Assembly: GCA_964019655.1 (NCBI GenBank)
Contig: CAXHTR010000001.1
Location: 1,240,001 to 1,304,000, forward strand
Source: Perkinsela sp. pyNocScin1
Lineage: Eukaryota; Euglenozoa; Kinetoplastea; Prokinetoplastida; Perkinselidae
Length of the DNA: 64,000 nt
Reading direction: 5' to 3'
This document shows, in pieces, positions 34,624 through 43,578 of the stretch; the first letter of the stretch is position 1, and every line of letters starts with the position of its first letter. Position numbers and translations under genes: made by a program. The notes beneath the pieces are model-generated. The model had not been told where the DNA came from. It was given only the letters and a program-made list of their open reading frames with translations, and made no database searches.

Positions 34624-35756
34624 TCCATGAATAGGTGAGAATATAAAAATTTACTTCATAAAGACGATTTCTGGAAAGTAAGATAAGCTACTAAGTGAAA
34701 CATAGCTTAAATTTAAATTTCACAGTGCGTGCAGTTTCATTCCCGCTTTAATCGATAAGATTGCTTGAGGGTTAACTTTAGTCCAGGGGTTCTTATAACT
34801 GGGTGATTCACCCAAAATGGGTGAAAATCCGAAAAAAGGGCCGCTTGCATTTGATTCGCGGGTGAAATTGAAAAGTTTCACCCGACAAATTACCAATACC
34901 ACCCCTAAGAGCTCTGAAGGCGAGCCACTGTGTGCGAGTGCAAACGAAGGTTTCGGGTGAAACGAAAAAATTTTACAGAACCCCTGCCTCAGTCTGAGGC
35001 ATAAATGGTGGTATACTCTCTGTGATGTGCTCATTTGATTATGATTTTTCAGCTAATAATTTTTCCAGCAGACTCCTATGCCGCGACGTGAAGTACGCAC
35101 TGCATTAATTATTGAAATTCACTGCTTATAGAAAAGAGTCGGAAGTTATTCGTCTAAAAAATATCTCCACGGAACGAAGATCCCATTAGTACTAATTCTG
35201 TCGCAAGGGATGCATCTGCCGTGAGAGCTTCGAGGATTATACTCAGAGAACGAGCGCATGTTCAAATTGCTGAGTGGTGAGCGAAATTTCCAGACGGGCG
35301 ATACGCACTTATAATCAGGAAACGTCAGCGAGATGGAGAGTATACCCGTATTCACACCTCCCGTATTTCAAATTTAACTACATGATATACGCGAATAAAT
35401 GAAAGAATAGCATTTGCTTGATTAGCGTCGGTCGAGCGACGGTAAAAAAATCAAAATGCATGAAAATCAAAAAAGAATGCTACTTTTATGAGAATAGCAG
35501 GAGCATCGATCGATTCTCGCACAGTAGTGCCTCACTTTGGTCATAGTGCCAAACATCAGGCTTTAGGTTACAAGTGAATTCTTAATCTTAAATTTCAGAC
35601 CGCTGGTTAATTGCTCCATGGAATAGTTAATATTTCGATCCTCGCGACGCATGTTGGGGATTTTCCTGAAACCCAATGCTGCATTCATCAAAAAAAATGC
35701 TGCAAAATATCATCAGACAATTTATGACTAAAAGTTTTCTCTATCTTATTCATACA
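34624..35756. other. Divergent strand-switch region
   Basis: About 1.1 kb between the first minus-strand gene (CTF4) and the first plus-strand gene (uL18). In kinetoplastids such regions are RNA polymerase II start sites without classical promoters. It holds the MITE-like element (34784-34986). It also has a short hairpin (CGTCG-6 nt-CGACG at 35426-35441), AT-rich stretches, and no open frame with an ATG that I would defend. No tRNA or other RNA gene was recognised by eye. Confidence 0.75.
34784..34986. mobile_element. MITE-like element with hAT-type termini
   Basis: The 203-bp segment starts CAGGGGTTCT and ends AGAACCCCTG, a perfect 10-bp inverted repeat with the CAGGG opening common in hAT transposons. 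The flanks CTTTAGTC (34776-34783) and CCTCAGTC (34987-34994) agree at six of eight bases, as a decayed 8-bp target duplication would. Inside, GGGTGA/TTCACCC motifs recur in both orientations (near 34801, 34817, 34860, 34877 and 34955), like subterminal transposase-binding repeats; one pair makes an 8-bp hairpin stem (34860-34883). There is no coding capacity, so it would depend on a transposase elsewhere. Identification rests on a single copy. Confidence 0.6.
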
Positions 35757-36653
35757 ATGGCCTTCGTAAAAGTTACGAAAACCAAAGCTTACTTCAAGAG
35801 ATACCAGGTTAAGCCAAAACGTAGACGCCAGGGAAAGACTGATTATCAAGCGAGGCGCAGACTTGTTGCCCAGGACAAAACGAAGTACAACACCCCAAAA
35901 TATCGCGTTGTCGCTCGCATTACAGGGAAGGATGTCATCGCTCAGCTAGTTCTGCCAACTCTTACAGGAGATAAAGTTATTCAGGCAGCATACGCGCACG
36001 AGCTTCCCGAGTACGGAATCAAATGCGGTCTAACCAACTATTCTGCATGCTATGCGACTGGTCTGCTTCTTGCACGACGTGTTCTAAGCAAATTCAATCT
36101 TGATAAGGAATATGCTGGAGTTGCTGTGCCAACTGGTGAGTACTATTCTCCCGAAGATGAAGCAGCTGCAGAAACACGACGCCCATTCAAGGCTATTTTC
36201 GATACAGGCCTTGCCAGAACTACCACGGGAGCCAGAATTTTCGGTGTTCTGAAAGGTGCTGTAGATGGTGGAATGAATATTCCTCACAGCGAGTCACGCT
36301 TCCCGGGTTATGATCAAGAGACAGAGGAGTTCGATGCGAAGGTTCATTACAACAGAATCTTTGGAATTCATGTCGCAGATTACATGAAGCACCTCAAAGA
36401 AGAAAGTAATGAGCGATTCGAGAAGCACTTCAGCCAATTCATCAAGCACGGAATCAATGAAGAAAATATTGAGTCCATGTACAAGAAAGCTCACCAAGAA
36501 ATCCGCGAAAACCCATTCAAATCTGTCAAGCCACAGCGTCAGAAGTCTTCTCAGCAGAAAAATCACCGTAAGCGGGCTCTTACTCTCGAAGAACGACGAA
36601 GCAACGTGCAAGCAAAGATTGAAACAATGAAAGCACAGCTCGTGAGTGCATAG
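35757..36653 (+). CDS. RPL5: Large-subunit ribosomal protein uL18 (L5)
   Basis: This is a 298-residue 60S protein that binds 5S rRNA. It opens AFVKVTKTKAYFKRYQVKPK and continues RRRQGKTDYQARRRLVAQDK, KYNTPKYRVVARITGKDVIA, LPEYGIKCGLTNYSACYATG, PFKAILD-like PFKAIFDTGLARTTTGARIF, GVLKGAVDGGMNIPHSESRF and MYKKAHQEIRENP. The last is very like the kinetoplastid version. The start is the methionine at 35757, matching the conserved MAFVKV. The frame is open upstream with in-frame ATGs at 35676, 35697 and 35724. It is the first gene to the right of the strand switch. Confidence 0.96.
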   Translation: MAFVKVTKTKAYFKRYQVKPKRRRQGKTDYQARRRLVAQDKTKYNTPKYRVVARITGKDVIAQLVLPTLTGDKVIQAAYAHELPEYGIKCGLTNYSACYATGLLLARRVLSKFNLDKEYAGVAVPTGEYYSPEDEAAAETRRPFKAIFDTGLARTTTGARIFGVLKGAVDGGMNIPHSESRFPGYDQETEEFDAKVHYNRIFGIHVADYMKHLKEESNERFEKHFSQFIKHGINEENIESMYKKAHQEIRENPFKSVKPQRQKSSQQKNHRKRALTLEERRSNVQAKIETMKAQLVSA

Positions 36654-36823
36654 GTATATCGTCTAGGGGCACTCTCAATATACAAGCATTGAATTCATGA
36701 CGTGACATAATATTTATATAGATTTCTGCTTAAATAAACGTTTCTCAAACTCATTTTCCAACACCACTCTATAGCTGAGCAGCATCGGTACAAATTAAAT
36801 GAGGCATCGTTTTTCTGTGGAAA

Positions 36824-37492
36824 ATGAACGATAAGTTACACACGCGCGAGCAAGCGAAGGCATTTGTCATAGAGCTGAATAATCGTCCCGAAAATCGAAT
36901 TTGCTTTGATTGCCATGCCCTGAACCCCTCATGGTGCTCACTGACCTATGGAATATTCATTTGTATGAAATGCTCATCGAATCATAGGGCTTTAGGGGTT
37001 CACATTTCATTTGTGCGATCAGTTACTCTTGACGAATGGTCTCCAGAATCGGCATGCAGAATGGCTGTCGGTGGGAATGAAAGAGCTCGGTTATATTTAC
37101 TAGAAGCAAGCGATTTATTTACTAAGTATGGTTCCAAGAAAGCGCATCACTATCGTCAAATCTTAGATCATGATGAAAAAGCTCACTTTCAGCAGAGCCG
37201 AACTCAACAGGATGTGTTAAAGAAAACTGCAATGTTCTCACAGAACAAGCGACCCACCTCATGTGTACAGAGCGATGTCATAGATTCCGAATCGCGATCT
37301 TTCTGTACAAGCCATAAAGATCTTAAGAGCTCATCCCATAAAGGTCCTGATTACTCAGGCAGTGGGAATACGAATGCTGCTGAGTCGAATTCTATTAGAA
37401 GCTCTGTGTCGCTTGCTGTGCAGCAAGTATGCTCTATTTTCAAGCCAGATGCTGCTATGAACCTTTTCAAAGATATTGTTGATAAACTTTAG
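36824..37492 (+). CDS. ArfGAP-domain protein
   Basis: This 222-residue protein is an Arf GTPase-activating protein, needed for vesicle coat cycling. The ArfGAP zinc finger spans about 28-55: [20 protein letters not shown] followed by [14 protein letters not shown]. The conserved Arg ([13 protein letters not shown]) that acts as the finger to Arf is present, as are TLDEW and MAVGGNERA. The C-terminal half is Ser-rich and polar, with no further domain apart from a short hydrophobic end ([20 protein letters not shown]). This resembles the ArfGAP2/3 or ArfGAP1 arrangement, but the subtype is not decided. Confidence 0.92.
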   Translation: MNDKLHTREQAKAFVIELNNRPENRICFDCHALNPSWCSLTYGIFICMKCSSNHRALGVHISFVRSVTLDEWSPESACRMAVGGNERARLYLLEASDLFTKYGSKKAHHYRQILDHDEKAHFQQSRTQQDVLKKTAMFSQNKRPTSCVQSDVIDSESRSFCTSHKDLKSSSHKGPDYSGSGNTNAAESNSIRSSVSLAVQQVCSIFKPDAAMNLFKDIVDKL

Positions 37493-37580
37493 CAGTTGAT
37501 ATTCAAACGATGTATCTTTGGGCCTACCAACTGATCATTTCACATGCTTTTAATCTTCAAAGCAATTTTTTAGGTGAACA

Positions 37581-38546
37581 ATGAAAATTAGCAGGTCAGT
37601 TTGGACCACTGAGGAGGACGACCTCATTCTTGATATGCTCTCATCGGGAAAAACCTATGCGGATATATCAAGAAAACTCGGTGACAAATCATCTTTGCAG
37701 ATTCGAAATCATCATACTGTAATTCTACAAAGAAAGCTTAAAACCGGTAGGTCGGCGAAGTTTGACATACAGGATGATTGGCAATTGATAAGATTAGTCG
37801 CGGGCAAAGGAAGAGCTTGGAAAGATATATCAAAACAAGATTTTCTTAACCTTAAAACACCTTCTCAGCTGCAAATGCGATGGCGAACGCTATCCCCATT
37901 AGTATTTGCCGCGAAAGACATGTCGAGTTTGAATGACCGATTAAAGATTCTCCACACAATGAATAATCGTACAGCAGGGTTCGCACTTCGAAGAACAGAA
38001 GAAGAAAAGCTCGAAGCTATTTTCGAGAAAGAATATTGCGGATCTTCAACGCCTAGCTTAGATGAAAAAAAATCACCGGCCTTTGCACTTGATATCAAAG
38101 CTGCTTATGGTAGCAAATCATATCCGGAGCTTGCCATGATGGAAGCGGAAGCCCATCAGCGAAAGCGTCCGAATATCAATCAATTTCTTCGAGAATCACA
38201 CCCTTGCTCTAACACCCCAAGCACAGTTAAAGAAACGATGTTGTACCAGCCATCTAAGCAAGCGCTTTGTGCCAACACCAGTGCATTAGCATCTACATAT
38301 GTAGATGCTTCGGCAAACATTGATCGTGTAGCTTTGGAGGAGATGCACTCGGCCTGGCGCTGCTCAAGAGAGACGTCAGGAAGGTGTGCACTTTTCGCGT
38401 TTGGCATTATCGGCAGCCTTTCTCGAATTCATGACCATATGATTGTTTCATTGCGAACGAGCCTTAGGGCATTTCTCGGTCAGCTCATGAGAATTCCTCG
38501 CTTCGAACTTGGTCAAAGATTCGGGCCTCATGCGTGCTTTGGCTGA
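37581..38546 (+). CDS. Myb/SANT-like DNA-binding protein
   Basis: The 321-residue protein begins with two Myb-like repeats. The first (about 5-50) reads RSVWTTEEDDLILDMLSSGK then YADISRKLGDKSSLQIRNHH. The second (about 58-105) reads FDIQDDWQLIRLVAGKGRAW then SQLQMRWRTL. The regularly spaced tryptophans and the R-N-H-H/QLQMRW helix 3 are typical. The remainder is polar with no domain. In kinetoplastids few such factors exist; a subunit of the SNAPc-type complex for SL RNA transcription is a possibility but is not shown. A perfect 22-base palindrome sits inside the coding sequence (38288-38309). Confidence 0.72.
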   Translation: MKISRSVWTTEEDDLILDMLSSGKTYADISRKLGDKSSLQIRNHHTVILQRKLKTGRSAKFDIQDDWQLIRLVAGKGRAWKDISKQDFLNLKTPSQLQMRWRTLSPLVFAAKDMSSLNDRLKILHTMNNRTAGFALRRTEEEKLEAIFEKEYCGSSTPSLDEKKSPAFALDIKAAYGSKSYPELAMMEAEAHQRKRPNINQFLRESHPCSNTPSTVKETMLYQPSKQALCANTSALASTYVDASANIDRVALEEMHSAWRCSRETSGRCALFAFGIIGSLSRIHDHMIVSLRTSLRAFLGQLMRIPRFELGQRFGPHACFG

Positions 38547-38805
38547 CGGCCTGTAGCTAGCAGGAGAAAGGCTCGGTACTCGTAACTGATACCCCCGTCT
38601 CAAAGTCTTTCTGTGACCCGATTAGGAGAATCTATCATGAAATCTGATAAAAGTCTTTCTAATCAAAGAATCTGTGACCTATTCCAAGCTCACTCTTCAG
38701 TTCTTAAGTGCTCCTAAGTTGCCGTGATCTCATTTGTTATAGTATCTTTATATCACCAGCTTTTACCTATATCGCTTACGTTATGCACACAAGTGCTGGC
38801 CGGAC

Positions 38806-39513
38806 ATGGTAGACCTGAAATTACACTATTCTCAGAAAAAGAATGTGTTAATAAACTTTCTAGAAAAAAGCATTCACTACGAATTCGGCTCAACTCACGC
38901 AGACTTTGAATTCAAGAATGGTACCGTCATCATTTTTATTCAGCTGCGCTTTTTGCTTGCTTCGACAGATTATCTTGATTCGAGGCTTTCGTACTTCAAA
39001 GATCAGGCGCGGGACCAAACACGCGTTTGCCTGTGTTACCACGATATCAATGATACAAGTGAAAACCTTTTGCTGAAAGTGAACAAATTATGTTTGCTCT
39101 ATGACTTTTCTCTTTTGTGTGCGTACAGCATGCAAGATGCTGCCAGATATGTATCATATCTCGGCCAGACTGATGTCTCTGAGCTCAATCGTGTGCTACG
39201 AAATGCTGAGAAACACAATTTACCTTTGCCGAAAATCAAAGGATCGTTATCTGAAGGTGATATTAAACGCCTTATCAAAGCAAAAGGGACTATCGCCAAT
39301 ATCTTTACGTCATCCGCACATGATTTGTCCCTAATTCCCGGGTTCAAATCAGCGAAATGTAAATTTTTATGGCAACTCTTTAACTCCCCATTGATACACC
39401 ATACGAATCGATCTGAAGAAGTAGAAAAGGGGTCACATCCCATGCCCTCACGAGAAGAAGGCTTTTTACGGACTTTCTCAACGCAGTTTCGCGGTGATGT
39501 TCATAGAGACTGA
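38806..39513 (+). CDS. ERCC1: ERCC1/RAD10 nucleotide excision repair endonuclease subunit
   Basis: ERCC1 pairs with XPF to cut DNA 5' of lesions. The 235-residue protein has the nuclease-like central domain (about 8-115): KNVLINFLEKSIHYEFGSTH, ADFEFKNGTVIIFIQLRFLL, SRLSYFKDQARDQTRVCLCY and LLKVNKLCLLYDFSLLCAYS. These match the order of ERCC1. SMQDAARYVSYL follows, then a helix-hairpin-helix tandem near the end (LIKAKGTIANIF, DLSLIPGFKSAKCKFLWQLF). The ERCC1 nuclease-like domain lacks the catalytic ERKX3D motif of XPF, as here. The N-terminal XPA-binding arm seems to be missing. Confidence 0.88.
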   Translation: MVDLKLHYSQKKNVLINFLEKSIHYEFGSTHADFEFKNGTVIIFIQLRFLLASTDYLDSRLSYFKDQARDQTRVCLCYHDINDTSENLLLKVNKLCLLYDFSLLCAYSMQDAARYVSYLGQTDVSELNRVLRNAEKHNLPLPKIKGSLSEGDIKRLIKAKGTIANIFTSSAHDLSLIPGFKSAKCKFLWQLFNSPLIHHTNRSEEVEKGSHPMPSREEGFLRTFSTQFRGDVHRD

Positions 39514-39585
39514 GATTTTGATTTCGAAAATGCTTAGATCTCAGATCTGCTTCCAAAACTCTTTCAGTATTACTTTGAAGCTACA

Positions 39586-40665
39586 ATGAATTCCCTTGCA
39601 GCATACGATTCTGATTCATCGCCGATTTATCAAAGAAGAGCATTGGGAGCCCATTCTCTCAGTTCAAGGGGCTCTCCATTCGACACGGTCGATGTGCCTT
39701 ATAAGCATGGAACATACATTGTGTCAGTTCCAGCTAATACGTATGATAATATTGAACACGTAAGCAACGATGGTGCGTTCGGAATTATATTTCGTGGAAA
39801 CTTCAGAGAAGCTAGCTTAGACGTTATCATCAAAAAACAATCTCTTGAAAGTCCAGCTGACTGCGAGGCATCTGTGAGGGAGCTAAGTGTTCTATCACAT
39901 TTACGAATGTCACAAAACTACCACCCAAATATCACATTTCTCCTTGATGCATGGGAATACAACGATTGCTTGTATATTGTACTTCCCTTAAGAAAATTCT
40001 CGCTCGACGAATTCATCCAAAACCAAAGAAGTGTGACCGTTCCGAGTGATCGAATGAATTTATTCAGACAGATCTTATACGGTATAAATCACTTGCATAA
40101 TAACGAAATATTGCACCGTGACCTGAAGCCAGGCAATATAGTTCTGTCAGATGATTTGCGTGTGGAAATTATCGATTTTGGTGCCTCGAGGCTCTTTCTG
40201 GATAGGGTTCAGCAAACAAAGGGTAAATACGTATGCACCTATCCATATCGCCCTCCTGAAGCTGATGTCGGCCTATTTTTCAAATCATCGGATGTGTGGT
40301 CTGCAGGCTGTATTCTGGTTGAGCTCATATCCGGCAAGCGGATGTTTGATGGTGAAGAAGATATACTTGCATTCGACCGCTTACAGGTTGAGAAGCGGCT
40401 AGCTGCGCTGGAAGACGAAGCCACTGCATTCGAGCTCATGATCCTCAGGAGTATTTTTGAATTAGATCCCGAAAAGCGCACGTCGGTCGAGCAGCTCCTT
40501 CACGCTATCGAGAATCAGCCGGCTAAGGAGAAGCTTAAATCTATCATGAAGAATGACGACTCACCTATGAAGTACAAACCGCCACAATACACCTACGACA
40601 GCTTGCAAAGTATGCGACAAAGCATATCATGTCTCCTTGAGTCCCTCGACAGGCCTTATGTCTAG
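39586..40665 (+). CDS. Divergent CMGC-like protein kinase
   Basis: This 359-residue protein is a kinase over about residues 55-310. It has the Gly loop VSNDGAFGIIFRG, the Lys in DVIIKKQ, EASVREL for the alpha-C Glu, HRDLKPGNIVL, DFGASR and the P+1 region CTYPYRPPEA with a tyrosine doublet nearby (KGKYVCTYPY). SSDVWSAGCILVELISGKRM follows. The SAGCI and PPEA forms lean to CMGC (CDK/MAPK-like). The usual APE is replaced by PPE, as in a few related kinases. The N-terminal 50 residues are Ser-rich. Confidence 0.85.
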   Translation: MNSLAAYDSDSSPIYQRRALGAHSLSSRGSPFDTVDVPYKHGTYIVSVPANTYDNIEHVSNDGAFGIIFRGNFREASLDVIIKKQSLESPADCEASVRELSVLSHLRMSQNYHPNITFLLDAWEYNDCLYIVLPLRKFSLDEFIQNQRSVTVPSDRMNLFRQILYGINHLHNNEILHRDLKPGNIVLSDDLRVEIIDFGASRLFLDRVQQTKGKYVCTYPYRPPEADVGLFFKSSDVWSAGCILVELISGKRMFDGEEDILAFDRLQVEKRLAALEDEATAFELMILRSIFELDPEKRTSVEQLLHAIENQPAKEKLKSIMKNDDSPMKYKPPQYTYDSLQSMRQSISCLLESLDRPYV

Positions 40666-40782
40666 GCCCTTGCTAGTAGTACATATATATTGAGAGCAAC
40701 TGAAAGCATTCTTGCAGCTCTGCTAAAGGTTTTCTGCTTAGCTTCACTTTACCTCACCTTTTGACCTTTTTTACGAAAGTTA

Positions 40783-42000
40783 ATGACGGCAATTGAAGTT
40801 TATTCATACGAAGGTGACGAGCGCCTCACTAAGCTACAGGTCATCGCCAACTTCGCTGGAGCTGACATTCAAATCACGACTCTCAATCTCGACGAAGAAA
40901 GCACAAGTGAATCATTCAAGTTGAATTGCCATCCGCTCGGCAAAGTACCTATCGCAAAGACATCAGATGGCTATTTGTTTGAGTCAAACGCCATCGCAAG
41001 GTACATCGCGCGCACGAAGGCTACCAATACACTGTATGGAAATAGCGCTTACAACACAGCGCAGATTGACCAATGGCTTGACTTTGTATCAAACGAGCTT
41101 GAGCCAGCTGTCAAAGTTCTTGTTGGTCTGCAGACGGGATTCTTAGCGTCTAACAAAGAGCAGGAAGACTCTGCTTGGCGCACCGTTACTGAGGTTCTTG
41201 GAGCCGTGGAACAGCAGCTTGAAGTTCGCACATTCCTTGTCGGTGAGCGTATTTCTATTGCCGATATCTGCCTGGCCTCACTGCTTGAAGAACTTTTACG
41301 TGTTACTCAAAAGTCAGGTGCCGTAAAAGAGCACACATGCGTCTTGCGTCACCTCGACACAATGATTAATCAGCCAGAATTCAGCGTAGTACTTAAAGCT
41401 CGCAAGCCTCTCAAGAAAGCAGAAGAGAAGCCCGCAGAGGAGCCAAAGAAGGAGGCTGCAGTAGCTGAGGAAGCTCCTGTCGACCCATTCAGCAATGAAA
41501 ACTCGAAGGAGAAGGGGATGAAAAAAGCTTTGGATTCTCTCCCTCCAAGCCCAACATTCGTTATGGATGAGTTTAAGCGATGCTATTCGAATAATGACAC
41601 CAGGGCTGTTGCGGCGCCATTTTTCTTCGATAAATATGACCCGGAGGGCTACACGTGCTTGTGGTCAAAGTACAAATACAACGATGAGCTCGGGCCTATG
41701 GTATTCATGACTTCAAATCTCGTTGGTGGAATGTTCCAGCGTATGGAAGCTTTGCACAAATACGTTTTTGGCTCAGTGCTAATCATTGGAAAAGAAAAAG
41801 AGCATGAAATCGTTGGATTTTGGGTTGTGCGGGGCCGAGGTATGCCTGAGCTTATGCGCGCAGTAGATGACGTTGAGCATCACGAATGGAGTGAAATAGC
41901 CAATATTCATGATGAGAAAGAGAAGATCATCGACTACTTGGCGTGCGACGGAAATACTTTCGCTGATAAGCCTGTCTTAGACTGTAAGACCTTCAAATAA
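40783..42000 (+). CDS. EEF1G: Translation elongation factor eEF1B gamma
   Basis: This is a 405-residue component of the nucleotide exchange complex that reloads eEF1A with GTP. The N-terminal GST-like domain (about 1-200) has the ESNAIARYIAR motif. A Lys-, Glu- and Ala-rich hinge follows (about 205-235), then the conserved eEF1-gamma C-terminal domain (SPTFVMDEFKRCYSNNDTRA, LWSKYKYNDELGPMVFMTSN, LVGGMFQRMEALHKYVFGSV and GMPELMRAVDDVEHHEW). In kinetoplastids the eEF1B complex also shows trypanothione S-transferase activity by established work. Whether this protein does is inference. Confidence 0.95.
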   Translation: MTAIEVYSYEGDERLTKLQVIANFAGADIQITTLNLDEESTSESFKLNCHPLGKVPIAKTSDGYLFESNAIARYIARTKATNTLYGNSAYNTAQIDQWLDFVSNELEPAVKVLVGLQTGFLASNKEQEDSAWRTVTEVLGAVEQQLEVRTFLVGERISIADICLASLLEELLRVTQKSGAVKEHTCVLRHLDTMINQPEFSVVLKARKPLKKAEEKPAEEPKKEAAVAEEAPVDPFSNENSKEKGMKKALDSLPPSPTFVMDEFKRCYSNNDTRAVAAPFFFDKYDPEGYTCLWSKYKYNDELGPMVFMTSNLVGGMFQRMEALHKYVFGSVLIIGKEKEHEIVGFWVVRGRGMPELMRAVDDVEHHEWSEIANIHDEKEKIIDYLACDGNTFADKPVLDCKTFK

Positions 42001-42111
42001 AAAAGATTGTATCTTCAGAAACATATATAATTTATACAGACGAGAAGGCAAGGAAGAAACTTTGTTGTGAGAGCTCTCATCGTTTTTAAATAATATATAT
42101 TTATCTGTCGA

Positions 42112-42627
42112 ATGGTTCATAAGGATTATTGGAACTATCGAACCCCGGATCGTGAATTGATATATCCGATGTTCACTGATTTCTTCGATGCACGTTGGGC
42201 CCATGCGCACGGTGGCAAAGTCCACAATCAGGCTTGGATGATTTACTATCAGTGGCTCCATTGCGTAGGCAACTGGGGCGAAGAGCACAGCATGTGTCAG
42301 AAGGCTAGATTTTATGTTCATCGCCTGATGCCTGAGACCGAGCTTGAGATGATGGATAAGAAAAAGAAGCTTGGGTTCTTTGATCATATTGTTCTTTATG
42401 GAAAGAAACCGTTCAAAGGTTTCGAGCCCTTGTATCAACCCGTCAAGAAAAATCGCCCGGGGGCATATGAATGGTGGTCTTCTTTACCCTGTCCTATTGC
42501 CGAAGAAGATGCTCATCTTTGGAAAGAGAAGGCACCAATACTCCAGGAAATCCTCGTAGAGGGAAAAAAGCCAGTTTGGGACTCCGACAAAAGTGAAGAT
42601 AGCACTGCTGTTGCAGCAACTGAGTAA
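42112..42627 (+). CDS. Probable kinetoplastid mitochondrial respiratory-type subunit
   Basis: The 171-residue protein is compact and aromatic-rich (YWNYRTPDRELIYPMFTDFF, AWMIYYQWLHCVGNWGEEHS). The C-terminus is charged and proline-containing. No membrane helix of normal length or cleavable presequence is clear. Such Trp/Tyr-rich small proteins are typical of the lineage-specific nuclear-encoded subunits of kinetoplastid cytochrome oxidase or complex I, but I cannot match it to a named subunit. Its length and strong codon regularity suggest a real, well expressed gene. Confidence 0.55.
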   Translation: MVHKDYWNYRTPDRELIYPMFTDFFDARWAHAHGGKVHNQAWMIYYQWLHCVGNWGEEHSMCQKARFYVHRLMPETELEMMDKKKKLGFFDHIVLYGKKPFKGFEPLYQPVKKNRPGAYEWWSSLPCPIAEEDAHLWKEKAPILQEILVEGKKPVWDSDKSEDSTAVAATE

Positions 42628-42689
42628 TTAAAAGTATAGAACAGCTGTTAATTCGATGGTGCTTCATCAGTTTTTAAGTTTTTCAAAGC

Positions 42690-42710
42690 CGCAAGCATGC
42701 TTGCTTTCAG
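42690..42710 (+). promoter_or_regulatory. Probable trans-splice acceptor of the TPR protein gene
   Basis: CAAGCATGCTTGCTTTCAG ends 20 nt before the ATG at 42731 and lies within a longer in-frame opening from 42656, so an mRNA made here cannot use the upstream ATG. Confidence 0.55.
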
Positions 42711-42730
42711 TCAGTGATTTTCATTTTCTT

Positions 42731-43495
42731 ATGGAGGAGTTTAAGGACAAGGGTAATACAGCATTCAAGCAGGGGAAATTCTCGGAAGCTATCGAATTCT
42801 ATACAAAAGCTCTCGGTGCTCTGCCTGAGAATGACGAAAGAGCTGCGGCGCTTTATTCAAACAGATCAGCATCCCACCTTTCGCTTGTGCAGAGAGAAGA
42901 TGCGCTCAAAGATGCAGAAAAGTGCATAAGTATAAAGCCTACGTGGGTTAAAGGGCCCTTTCGCAAAGCCATGGCCCTTTTGGCGCTTGAAAGGTACCAA
43001 GAAGCAGAGAAAGCCTTTGAGCAAGCACTGAGCTGCGATAAAGAAAACTTCGACATTCAAGATCGCCTCAATGCTGTTCGCGCTACCATAAAGGAAACAA
43101 TGCAAAAGATTCGCCCATCAAATTGTGAAAGTGCCGAGCAGGCGAAATTGATCGGAAACACCTTCTTCAAGGAAGGAAACTATGAAAGAGCCATTTCTTT
43201 CTACACAAGGGCCCTAGACATGACGCCTGATGAAGATCTTAACAAGGTTAACTATTACAATAATCGAGCTGCATGTCACACACAAACGCATAACTATCCA
43301 CAGGTTATCATTGACTGTTCCGCAGCACTTCTTCTTGACGCGGGAAACTTGAAGGCCAAGCTGCGCCGTGCCTACGCGTACAAAGGCCTTGAAAAATGGA
43401 AGCTCGCTCTCACCGATTTTCAAGAAGTAAACGTGTGTCAGCCATCGCCAAATATCTCGCAAGAAATCTCAAGATGCAAGCAATACATGAGCTAA
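42731..43495 (+). CDS. TPR co-chaperone-like protein
   Basis: This 254-residue protein has two blocks of tetratricopeptide repeats. The first (about 1-110) opens EEFKDKGNTAFKQGKFSEAI with FYTKAL, then AALYSNRSASHLSL and KGPFRKAMALLALERYQEAE. The second (about 130-245) opens EQAKLIGNTFFKEGNYERAI then NYYNNRAACHTQTHNYPQVI. The KGNxxF-x-N-RSA pattern is that of STI1, SGT or TTC-type proteins that bind the EEVD tails of HSP70 or HSP90. The start at 42731 follows an acceptor. The open frame also extends 25 codons upstream from 42656. Confidence 0.85.
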   Translation: MEEFKDKGNTAFKQGKFSEAIEFYTKALGALPENDERAAALYSNRSASHLSLVQREDALKDAEKCISIKPTWVKGPFRKAMALLALERYQEAEKAFEQALSCDKENFDIQDRLNAVRATIKETMQKIRPSNCESAEQAKLIGNTFFKEGNYERAISFYTRALDMTPDEDLNKVNYYNNRAACHTQTHNYPQVIIDCSAALLLDAGNLKAKLRRAYAYKGLEKWKLALTDFQEVNVCQPSPNISQEISRCKQYMS

Positions 43496-43578
43496 TCTTT
43501 TCAAGTCACATACAAAAGTATTGTCACTTCAAGAGTATAATTATCAAGGCGTAAAACTTTCTATATTTTATTCCTAAA

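Noticed and set aside
34720-35034. A 104-residue minus-strand open frame in the strand-switch region
   Set aside because: It lies across the MITE-like element and is explained by the repeated GGGTGA motifs. It has no domain and its codon pattern does not look like a gene.
35146-35355. A 69-residue minus-strand open frame next to the strand switch
   Set aside because: It begins with GTG rather than ATG, has no recognisable domain and no pyrimidine-AG in a sensible place.
35400-35756. Possible tRNA gene in the strand-switch region
   Set aside because: No stretch with a credible A box, a GGTTCGAATCC-type B box and a matching acceptor stem was seen.
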